Positions 33,001-45,000 of a stretch of 60,000 nt of DNA are shown here, piece by piece; the stretch's first letter is position 1; every line of letters begins with the position of its first letter. Below the pieces are notes generated by a model. That model searched no databases. It saw only the letters and a program-made list of their open reading frames with translations, and was not told the origin of the DNA. Made by a program: the position numbers and the translations under genes. This DNA is from Hydractinia symbiolongicarpus. Its lineage: Eukaryota > Cnidaria > Hydrozoa > Anthoathecata > Hydractiniidae. The DNA is taken from assembly GCF_029227915.1 (NCBI RefSeq), contig NC_079886.1, positions 8,000,001 to 8,060,000 on the forward strand. Direction: 5' to 3'.

Positions 33001-36000
33001 TTCATTATAAATATTTCTTTCCAACCTTTAGAACAGCCAGAGAAGACCTTGTAAGCGTTTGAGACATGCCACGGCTTTGTCTTCTTTGAAAATGCCGCCT
33101 GACAACTGGCCCTCGTCTTCGTTTGTAAGCCTTCCATTTTCCGTGCATGTTCGTTCAGCAGTCCACTGTGTCTCAGTATAACCTAACTTTCCAAATAATT
33201 CAGTCCCTTCTCATAATACTTATAAAGAAATTGTTTTTTATCCGCTGTTGTTCAACACTGCCCATTTCTTCTTTAAAAAAAAAGTATAGAAGAAATTTTT
33301 GTCCTAATTGTTGAGGAATTTTTCTATTGTTGTGAACATAACAACGAATGAATAAATTAAAATCGAAAAGAAAAATAACAAGAAAATAGAACACTGTTTT
33401 TTATTTCTATTTTTTTTCTTCCATTTTGCGTTTTACGAAAATAAATAATTTGTAACAGTAAGACTTCTTAGTAATGTTCACAATGCTTAACACTGTTCTG
33501 TAAATTACTCACATCACGTGACATTTTTTTTCATCGCACCACGTCAGCGATGCTTGTTTTCTTTGTCACTCGACATGGAACAGCGAGACGTGTCGGCAAG
33601 ATAAAGATGTGGCGCGACGTTTGCTTTTTTTATCGTATGATGTGTTTTTTTTTCTTTATTGCGCGACATAACCCGGAGTGCCGTGGCAAAACGTAGGGTT
33701 TTCGCACGTCACTCGACACTGTTTTCTTTTCCGTGTCAAGCGACTCTTATAGACACATCAAAATAATTTAATCGTTTAAATTAAAATATTGCTGAAATGC
33801 TGAAAAAACAAAATATTCAGGTGATATTGAACATTCAAAACATTTTTTAAAGAAATAATTCAGATTGTTATAATTCAACGTCACCAAACTATCAATATCG
33901 AGTTTCCATGGCGTTTCCATGGAAACTACATGCCAGCTCTGAAGATAAACATATAACATGCAACCTTGTCATAAATTTAAACATTCTTAAAAAAAATGTA
34001 AGGAGTAAAAAAAGTTTTGTAATATGTCATTAAAAAATTATTGGTATGGAGACGACAGACATGATGGAACGAAAAGCAGGATGAAAAGGCAGGCGCACTG
34101 GACGAAAGGTGCACTTGACGACAGATGAGCCGGCACGACAGGCGTAAAGGGACGACGCTAGACAAAAGACGAGGTGACCGTATTGCGGTGATATTAGGGT
34201 AGCTGTCGAGCAATTAACCTTTACAACTAGCGCCAAGGAATTGTCGTTGAGTAATCACAACAAACATCTACCTGTAATTACGACCACGTTTCTTTAAAAT
34301 ATGATTGGTCGAGCAACAGCTGTTTTATTTTTCGTGTAACTGAAATATTGTATTTTATTAACTTATCAACTTTTACTGCGTTGATTTTTCTATAAGAATT
34401 TAGTTTCAACAAGGTCAGTGAAGAATTAGAAATTTTTAGGAAAAACTTAGCCTCAGTGCGTAGGCAGGAAAGAAAGTAGTGTCCAGAAATTCTAAAATAA
34501 ATTCGAACGTCATATATTTCATCTACTGCATATACTCAATCAAGACTCACTCTTTCTCCCCTATCCCCCGTGGTCATAAGAAATGATTTTAAGGGTGGTG
34601 GTGGGGGAACTTATTGGTGGGAGAGGGAGGCTTACAATCAGCAACGCAATATAAAACCTACAAATGAAAAATAATCCCAATATTATAAAAGAATAGCGTA
34701 CTGAAAACTAAACACAAAATTATCCAAACGGTGAACTTCTTTTTAAAACGTGTATACCTTTTATATTAATTTGTTATATAGCCTTAGGAAATATTGTACA
34801 TAAATGGCTTTCAGTATCTGGGACAGTTATTGACATAAAAATATGAGAGCGTTACTATGGGGCAAATGAGGGGTTCCTTCAAAGGTTGGGGCTTGTTAGT
34901 AAATATTTTTTGAAATTGTATCGCCAAAACATTGACGTTATAACAATGAGATTGAAAATGCCCTAATAATCTTTCGTGTGAGAATTATTTTGTTAGAAGA
35001 CCATGGGAGGCACGTTTTATCAAACATATATACTTCTTTTACATTTTTTAACATGTAACTGTATCTTAGGATCTAACTTACATTGCGAATTTGTAAACTC
35101 TACCAAGCATTTATGTTGATGTTGTACGGGTAACGTCGGATTTGAATCTTAAGACCAGAAACGGCGCTGGTTTCTCAATAGCAACTCAATATTCTGTTAA
35201 AATAAACCACTGTTAAGTTAAAAACTCATTTAAATCTTTCAGGAATTTTAATAAGTAAACTAATAGTATTATTAAGAATTGCCATAAAGGCTGAATCTTT
35301 TCGGAAAATTTGAAAAACTTGCAAATTCACATAAAAATTACAAAACATTGCTCAGTGTTTTCATCTTCTACCAGCTATAGTGGCCGACTCTTAAGATTTG
35401 TTATCGCATTACCCTAAACTGTGTTTCCTACTATTTTAAACAAACAAAACAAACAACCAAACAAACAAACAAACAAAGAAACAAAAACAAACAAACAAAC
35501 AAAACAAAACAAAACAAAACAAAATAAAACAAACAAACAAACAAACAAAACAAGACAAAACAAAACAAAAAAATAAGAAAACAAACAAACAAAAACAAAG
35601 TGTAAAACAGAAAAACAGTTTTGAAAGAATGAATGTTTATGCAAGTCAACGATTAAGGACAGAGGAAAATCACAAATTACCTGGAAAACAGCCTCTGAGG
35701 TTTTCCTAAAAGCTGCTGACACTGTCCGAACGCTACTTTCTCTTCTAATATGTCTTCGAGGTCTACCAGAAGACATCTCTGCTATCCTCACAAAATCTTT
35801 CCACTTCCTCTCTCACTCTCTAAGTAGTTCGAAGTACTTATTTAAATTGACGAAGGCTTTTCTCATCTCACAAGTAATAACATGAATTTCGTTTGATTAG
35901 TATCTTCTCTCTCCCCATTTCAAAGCAATTAAAGAGATTATCTTTTAGCGAAAAAAAGAAAATTGCTTTTTTATATTTTTCAAAAACTTCAGCATCCTTT

Positions 36001-39000
36001 AACAACTTTCACAAAATAAACGTTAGAATTTAACAAGCAAAATAGATTTCCATGTTATTAATTAAAAAAAAAACATCTGCCAGGGAGAGCGACATCCATA
36101 TGCTTATGCTAAACAATATATAAAAAAATAATAACCAGCAAAATTATGAAATCGAGAAAATACTTTAACAAATGTCCATGCAAAACAAATAGGAAAAAAT
36201 GTTAAAAGATTTAATTTTACAATTATAAGCAAAGAAAAAAAGACTTGTTCTGTTATCATTTCACACTTGGTCACAAAAACATTAAAAAAAAAAAAATGGG
36301 AAATGCACTGTTTTTACATAAGTACAGTTAACTCCCGGTAACTCCAACTGACGAAAATAGTTCAAATTAACGAATGTTCGACTTAAACGACGCTCCCGTT
36401 CAGTCCAATTTAGTCTAAAAAGAGATTATAGTTCGAGTTAAAGCGATTATTTCAAAAGGTGGGCAAGGCAAAAGGCGCAATCTTAGAGATGAATTATTCA
36501 TCTATTACTCAGAAGTTAATAAAAAGTAAAGTTTTTTTGTAAGAAAGTATCCACGAAAGTTCAAGGGATCCAAGAAAATGTTTCGGGATAAAGAAAGCTT
36601 ATTTTATCCGGTGTTCGAGTCACCGAGAGCTAACTGTATATCGAGGGCTTGCAAATGTTTACAGAACTTTACGAATTCGTGTACATGCGCACAAATTCTT
36701 GATGCAAAAAAGCAGGACCATATGCTGAGATGGTATGTTGTGTACCATTTCCATCTACAAGAATGAGGGCGCATGCGCATTGTTTATGACGCAAAATAAA
36801 AACATTACGTCGCACGTAAAGTGGGTCCCTAAAAATTTGCTGCAAAAATCTGTATTCTTTAACCCTAGAAAATTCTGCGCAAACCGTGCAAAGATTACAC
36901 AAAGTAGGACAACATTATTAAAGTATATGGGGAGCATTGGGGAACTTTTTATACGAAGGCTGAAAAAAATACTCTATTGTACATAAAAATAAAATCAAAA
37001 AGAAAAATAACTTAGTAATGAAAGTAATATAAAAGCAATCCTTATTATCAGAAAGTTTGGCTCACGTAAATCCTGAGGAACATATGAGGTATAATAAAAA
37101 CCAACAACAAAACACTCTCCCTCCAAGCACTTTAAGCCTTACATTTTACATTTCAAATTTTCAATTAAAATATAACTCTCTATAAGGACACAAAAACAAT
37201 CAACTTTTTTAACTTAATAACCTGTGAAAAGTTGATAAGCTCCAATATTTTTCTACAAATTTTCTTCTAAGGAACAATATTAACTTTACATTATCACAAC
37301 TTTGATGCAACGATATATAATGTCGATAACATCTGCTCTGTTGGTCTCGCTAGCCAAATGGTTAAATTCTTTGTCCATCTTTTGGCAAAATTTGACAATT
37401 TTAAACTTTATCAAAGCACAAATTAATTTTGTAGAATTCTTGTTGCATGTTCTAACGCATTTGTATTGCTTCTGGGAAAACAAACAAAAACAAACAAACA
37501 AATAAACAAATAAACAAACAAACAAACAAACAAACAAACAAACAAACAAACAAACAAACAAACAGACAAATAAACAAAATAAACATACTGACAAAATAAA
37601 CATACTAACAAAAACGGATCTCAGCTGGTAAACTTTACAGGATGTCAACTGTTGAAGGTATGAAGATGTCAATGTCATAAGAAGGTCAACTTCACAGGGA
37701 AAAAAACTTAAAAAAGCTAAGGGCTGTTTACAAGGTGTTTAATTAATGAGACCGTCAGCTGTTATAATTGACTACCAACTTTACAGTGGTTTACTTTAAC
37801 GGAATATTCAGTTGCTGGTGAGATAACCGCCGTTGGGAAGTCTCTAGCTGGTGTTAAGATTCAAATCTAAATCTCTACACCTAATGGTAAAAACATATAT
37901 TTCTTGAATGAGAGATGTTGTACGGTAATACAAACAATAACACCAGGAGTAATGCACGAAAAAAATTGCACACGTGGTCTGTTATTGGTTATTATAGGAT
38001 CAGCTATATTTGGAGCTTGCGGTTTGTTGGGTACTCAGTGTTTATTTTGTAAACTATTCCTCGTAGAATTACTTTTGCGAATTTTAAAAAGAATTTCGCA
38101 GGTAACAACTTTCGCAAAATTAGTCACAAATCGCGAAAATTTTACACTCGAAAATTTGGTGTTTACCCTGCCCTGCAGCGTAGTAGCTGTTAACATTGAG
38201 TCAGCGGTTGTAGCAGTCATATGCTAAAAAAAACATGGCAGAAGAAGTAATGACCGAAAAAATAAAGCAATGCAACCCGTTCATACCTGTGCCACTTTTT
38301 GTGTAGTTCCGGCTGACACTAATGGTGGTTTCGCTCCAATGATTCTGCTTTGACTGCACGACCTCTCTAAACAGGGATTGGATGATAATTCAGTCTTCAT
38401 TGTGGCTACATTTCCTTCTGAAGAACACAAACGCATGTTCTGTGAATCAGGTAATAGTAAACGATCAAACTCTTCCGGGCTCGATCGTAGATCCGTTAAA
38501 CTTGATGAAAAATCACGGCGTATATCACCGTTGCGGAGAATCTGACTATCGCTGGGACTCTCCGTTGGAGTGTGATTTGTTACGCTTATAAATATTTCGG
38601 GCGTGTCTGCCGAGTTGCGAGGCGGAGTTGGTGATTTCGTGGGATGTTTGCAATTATTGTTTGGTTTTGAAAAATCAGCCAATGATATGCTTTCATCGTT
38701 CTCCTCTTTTGCAAACCTATTAAAATTTGAATCTGAATTTTTTTTGGCTATACTTTTTTTGCGTCGTATCGAATTGCGGAGCATAGTAGATATCTTTCGC
38801 TTAGGCAAACCTGAAAATAAAAAATTGCAAAGGAAATATATAACAGCATTACATTTTTGAAAAAAAATGACTAAGTAGAAAATGTGAATTATGTTGTGGC
38901 ACATAACTGAAGGAGACGCGAATGCACATTTTAACGGAGGCCTTGATTTCAAAATAAAAATTCTTTGAAATAAACAAACATACAAATAAATAAATAAACA

Positions 39001-42000
39001 AACAAACAAACAATAATTCACCTCTTTCTTCTTCACCATTGGATATATTATCATCTTGTCTTATTTCTTCATGATTCACAATATACATGATAACATTACC
39101 TTGCTCGTTTTTGATTGGTGCAACGATCACCGAACACAGAAACTTCTCGCCTATTGTAATAAAAATAATTTCAATATTTAACCTTATAAAAACCAGGCTT
39201 TTGTAGTCTGTTGTAGCAGTGTGGGTTGGGGCATAAAGTAAGTGCCTGAATATAGCATTTCAAGATGTTTAAGGTGAGGGAAATAATATAATTGCGATCG
39301 CGATCAGAAATGACGGCATTTTCGCTGGATCGATATTTCCTTTAAATCTGCTCTGTATTTTATCCCTAGGTATCTCCTTAGCAACACCTTGGTAAAAACC
39401 TGCTAATGAACATACATGTAATAAAATTTTTTATAACCAATACAACATCTTACGACACTCATCCATGCATGTCAGCATTTTTTTAAATTTCCCAAACATG
39501 TATAAAAAAAACTGTAAAGTATTGTACTTTGCCCTAATAAAATTTCGGAAAAGGCAAAAAAATTTCAGCGCTTAATTACAGAACAGAAGTCATGTTTAAT
39601 CAGAGGGACTGCGGTACTTTATGTCCCCGAGGGGTTTATAGGGTTAAATAAAACGTAGCATGAATCAATTGACACTGGTGCTAAATTTATTTGTAACAAC
39701 TTATAAACATGGTGAAAAGATGGCATACATTAACGAAAAGAAGAAACTTTTGCGAGTCGAAAAAGTTGCAAAATCAAGAAAAAATTCCTTTCTCGTATCA
39801 TCTTTTTCAAAAAAGATGAAAAAGATGATTTTTTGCGAGTATTAATTTTCGCGATGGATAATAATGTCGATTATTATCCATCATCATTGGAGAATTAACT
39901 TTTTACATCAAGAGTGTTAAAAAGATGACTACCTTTCTTAAAAACAAATTCAGCGTAACAAAACTTTTCGAGTAAATTCACGAATATCTATTAATTACCT
40001 TATTTCAGGGGCGCTTAGTTAAGGCTTATAAGGGGTCGTTTATTTAGGGAATATAGGAAAGAGGTGTTAACTTAAAGAAGGCCTTTACTTAAAAAGGCGT
40101 TTAGTTAAGAATACGTTTAGTACGAGGGCGCCAATTTGAGGGGGCGTTTATTTTAAATGAACTTTTATATCATGACAATTGCAGTAGGTTTACAATTATA
40201 CTCACTAAAAGGATTAGAAGTTCAAATAAACGCCCTCTTTAAGAAGGGCGTTAATTAAAAGAAGGTATTTAAAAGAGGTTAAGAACGGAAGAAAAACAAA
40301 CAGGGAGAAGCGGTATTGGTTTCGCGTACGTTCGATTTTTAAAGTAAGTCTTCTTCTATTTTTTATTAACTTTTTGTTGATTGATCTTTTTCTGCTGTGT
40401 CATACCATATTCGTGAATGTGTAAACCTCTCAAAAAAATTCTCATGTACGAATAGGAAAACAAGGGTAGGAGAAAAAACAAACTTTTGCGAAGAAGGGGA
40501 CAGGGGAAGAAAGTCGCAAATGCTGAACCTTTGAGCGCATGTGCTTTCAAACGCCTCTTTTGGCACTCCACTTTAAAAAGAAGCATCAACTCCAATCAAC
40601 CAACATCTAGCCTGAAGTTTTATTGACATTTTTCCACTTCCGCGCCTCATCTGCCTGACCAATTCTTCTAAAAAACGTTGAATTGCCACAATTGTTGAGA
40701 TAGAAAGACAGAAATCATAACACACAAAGCATAAAGAAATTCCACTGAAGATATCATACTTAATATAATGGTCAATAAAACCCAACCTTTTAATATCTTA
40801 ATCAAGTTGAAATTGAAACCAAATTGTGTTTTGTTTCAAAAACTTTGTATACATTAGAAAGCCATCCATCTGTCTATCAACTGAAACTCACACAAATTCA
40901 TTCTTTTTCCTTTTTTTGTGTTCAACGAAGATTTTATTATCAGAACAAATAAACAGGGTTAAATAATTTAAAAAGTTGATTATCGTTAAGAGGCAAATTT
41001 ATAATTCATAGAATGTAATTGTTAAAAAAAACTCCGGCCTTATTCTTCGCTTTATAATCTTCAGTTGCTACAAACACCTAAGATACGACTTGGGGCAACC
41101 AGAACTATATTTAACCGATTTTTGCAAAAAAATCTCTACGTCAAAATTCAACACGAAGCTCAACATGACATTTTTTTTTATTTTTTACATTAAGTTTTGT
41201 TTCAAATTTGGCCAGTAAATTTCAGCATTGCAGTATTATCTTAAAAAATTAAAATCTTTGAACAGCTGATGTTCCTTTTACTTTAAAATATCAACAAACC
41301 ACCTCTCTCTCTTTTTCGTTGCATTTTCTTTCTTAACACCAAGCAGGAAATCATATTTCCAAATTTTGCTGAACTTCAAGTTTTCTAGACATGCTTCTTC
41401 AACGATTCAAAATACGCAAGTCAAAAATTTAGGAGGGAGAAAAGGAAGGGGGGGGAGGAAAGGGGGGAAAGAAAATGTCGTGGGTGTTTTATGGAATGGC
41501 TGATGCCCTGAAAAAATACTTCTTATCCTTAATTAGCGTTATTTTATACATCAAACAAAGAAAAAGCACCAGTGAGCTAGTCTCTTCTACATTTAAAGGC
41601 AAATTTCTATAAAAGCAAAAAAAAAAGCGAAACAAAACGAATTCTTTAGACAGTTTTCCAGCGAAAAAAAATTCTATTTAGCAAATGTTTTTGACAATGC
41701 CAACATAGAAAATGTTTTTCGGTGAAGGTGAATAGTTTAGTATTTAGTTCAGTTACAAATGTTTAAACCTCTTCCATGAAAAACCCGCCATCTTTAACAG
41801 CTAACAATGACATAGATTAAAATTGATTGGCTAATTTAAAGACGTAATGTTTTTTTCTAGTATTTTGCCAGATTAAAAAAAAGTCGTAATTTTTCGTCAG
41901 GGAGTTCAAGTAATTTAAATTCTTCTTTAAATCCAACGATATGTGAACATTGCACAATATTGCGACTGCGCATGTGTATCAGTCGCTCTTCGATCGATTT

Positions 42001-45000
42001 CGATGTTTTTCAATTTAAAAGACGTCGTCATAACGACAAAAAAGCGCTAGCTCAATCAGGGACAGCGAGGTAGTGAACTCACTTTCCCAGTTAATATGGC
42101 CACTATGTATGATTTATTAATAAAAAAAAGGAATAAGAAACAAAAAAAATATAGCAAAAATAAATATCTGCTATTTACAGTGGTTTAAAAAATAGTATAT
42201 TTATACACCTTATACACAGGTTGAATGTAAAAAGTCTGTGAAATCGATTGTTTCTGCTCCATACTCAATAGATCAAATCACAAACCCAATGTTCTACTAC
42301 CTTACAAAAGTTTTTAAGAAGTTAACGGCTTAAATAATTGAATAAATAACGGGAAGTTTTAACGTCCTTGGGGATTCCATCTTAACGGTTGGTTCTTCCT
42401 CCCCTCCGACTGTAACTATTTTACATTACCGCTAGAGATACGTATGGCATTGCTCTAACTTACTTGCCTGCCACACAAGCCACAATTGTTGTCCGTTGGA
42501 CTTGAAACTTACCACAAGTGTTTTCCAGGTATTAATAAACAATTTGATGAAAAAAAAATTGATGACGTCAGCATTTTCGGTGATGAGGTCATCAAATTCG
42601 ATGACATAGATAAAAAAACTCTAACTTTGAATTTTGTTAATTGTTGTATAATTGCGATGCAACAATGATAATAGAAACACAAAATAATATGACAATATAA
42701 ACTAAGAAGTGACATGTAAACATTTTTTAGTAAAAATATTTTTTTCAAAATTTTACTCAACATAAAAAATTGTTGCCATGACAACACTTCGGCATAATTC
42801 CCCAAAAATTTTTTTTGGGAAAATAAATAAAAGTTTATTTACTTTAACAAATGCTAAAAAAAAATTAGAAAAAAAATTCGTAAAAATCAATGAAGATCAT
42901 TTGCAATGTTTTTATCATATGAGAAAACCAAAATTCTAAACAGGCTGATCATTTTTTTTCACTATTGTTCTAAACAATAGATATTACAATAATAAAACCC
43001 AGCCTGATATTCTTATAAAGCATGTTTTCATAAAAGAAAAAAACGTGTTATTAACGTCTAACAAAATTACTGTGTTAAATAAATTAACAAAAGTAAGAAA
43101 TTAACATCGTAAAATGTAAATTTTCTCCCCGTTAAAAGGTCTTCTTGAAATTTGACAACAGTAGGAACAATTCAACCCAACCAAGCTGAGTTTTTAATAA
43201 GGAAGTGAATGCGTAGCTTTATTGCGAATTTTCTAACAATGTACCTATAGCAATAGCCATATCTTTAGTTAAATGTCAGCCTCACGTTCTTATAAACTAG
43301 CTTCTTACAAAAAAAAAACGTGTATATCACAATAAACTGAAAGCAATACTAACGCTTTTTTAAGGTCGCATAAAAGTATGACATCATGGCTTGTAAATAA
43401 CATTTTTGGGTTTAAAATAGATTTAAAAGTTAAAAAAAAGCCTACCATCCTTTCTGTAATAGTAAGTTTCAATATGGTGTTCTTCATTATCCCTCAGTGC
43501 ATCCTGAAGCTTTCTTTGAGCCTGCTCATCTGTCTCGGGACCATATAAAAAGTTGCACGAACAATTTCTTTGCACGAGCTCGTGCCTTTCATAGCCTGTC
43601 AGCTCACAAAAGCTGGAATTGCAATATATAATCGGATTACCCTCTGATAGAGCATTTCCAATGACAAAGTTTCTACCAGCTAAAATAAAGAAAAAACAAA
43701 CAGTGAGCAGCCAGGTCTGTGGAGAGCTTCTAACAACCGCTTATAAAAAGCCCTGATACAGCCCAAAACACTCCCTACAATGGTTATTTCAGTATCACTT
43801 CCAGGAATTGTATTATGCTTGTTGTCTGTCGTGAGTCAAAAATGTTAACTATAAGTAGCGCCGGATGAATTCACATGTTTTTTCCACGGTATTACGGCTA
43901 GTTTTTTAAAAAAATTTAAAGTTAAATTTCATTATACAAAAAACAACAAAATAAACATGCAATCAGGAGGACAGCAAAAAAACAAACATACAAAAAAAAA
44001 TAACAAATAAACAAACATGCAACCAAGAAGACAGGAAACAAAAACAAACATACAAATAAAACAACAAATAAACAAACATACAACCAAGAAGACAGCAAAC
44101 AAAAACAAACATACAAAAAAAATAACAAAAAAGCAAACAGTCAACCAAGAAGACAGCAAACAAAAACAAACATACAAATAAAACAACAACAAAAACAAAC
44201 ATGCAACCAAGAAGACACCAAACAAAAACAAACATACAAATAAAACAACAAATAAACAAACATGCAACCAAGAAGACAGCAAACAAAAACAAACATACAA
44301 ATAAAACAACAACAAAAACAAACATGCAACCAAGAAGACACCAAACAAAAACAAACATACAAATAAAACAACAAATAAACAAACATGCAACCAAGAAGAC
44401 AGCAAACAAAAACAAATATAAAAATAACAAAAAAACAAACATGCAACCAAGAAAACAGCAAACAAAAACAAATATAAAAACAACAAAAAAACAAACATGC
44501 AACCAAGAAAACAGCAAACAAAAACAAACATACAAATAAAACAACAAATAAACAAACATGCAACCAAGAAGACAGCAAAAAAAACATACAAAAAAACAAC
44601 AACAAAAAAACAAACATTCAACCAAGAAGACAGCAAACAAAAACAAAAATAAAAACAACAAAAAAACAAACATGCAACCAAGAAAACAGCAAACAAAATC
44701 AAACATACAAAAAAACAACAGCAAAAACAAAATAAACATGCAAACAAGAAAAACAAAAACAAAAACAAACATACAAATAAAACAACAAATAAACAAACAT
44801 GCAACCAAGAAGACAGCAAAAAAAACATACAAAAAAACAACAACAAAAAAACAAACATTCAACCAAGAAGACAGCAAACAAAAACAAAAATAAAAACAAC
44901 AAAAAAACAAACATGCAACCAAGAAAACAGCAAACAAAATCAAACATACAAAAAAACAACAGCAAAAACAAAATAAACATGCAAACAAGAAAAACAAAAA

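Larger units (their letters stand above)
30409..38286 (-). other. erg: erg intron 4 (7.9 kb)
   Basis: GTATGA..TTTTAG. Holds the degenerate GATTT-rich tandem stretch (31366-31640), a C-run (31980-31997), (AAC)n at 32262-32333, hairpins at 32478-32545, a GC-richer stretch with repeated TCACTCGACA words (33520-33750), a degenerate GACGACAG-type array (34045-34165), (AAAC)n arrays, and the TA-flanked MITE. No coding exon was recognised in it. Confidence 0.7.
39151..43445 (-). other. erg: erg intron 2 (4.3 kb)
   Basis: GTAGGC..ACAATAG. Contains a TTCGCGA-family fragment and a hairpin (39854-39881, 12 bp arms), the GGCGTTTATTTAA repeat (40008-40280), a purine/G-rich tract (41430-41475) and a TGACGTCA site (42563-42570). 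No coding exon recognised. Confidence 0.7.

Noticed and set aside
33540-33750. GC-richer patch in erg intron 4 as a possible CpG island or promoter
   Set aside because: It consists of imperfect repeats of TCACTCGACA/GACGTGTCG words; no start site or exon nearby.
35414-37678. Hydrophobic FVCLFVCLF-type open frames in erg intron 4
   Set aside because: Translations of the (AAAC)n microsatellites.
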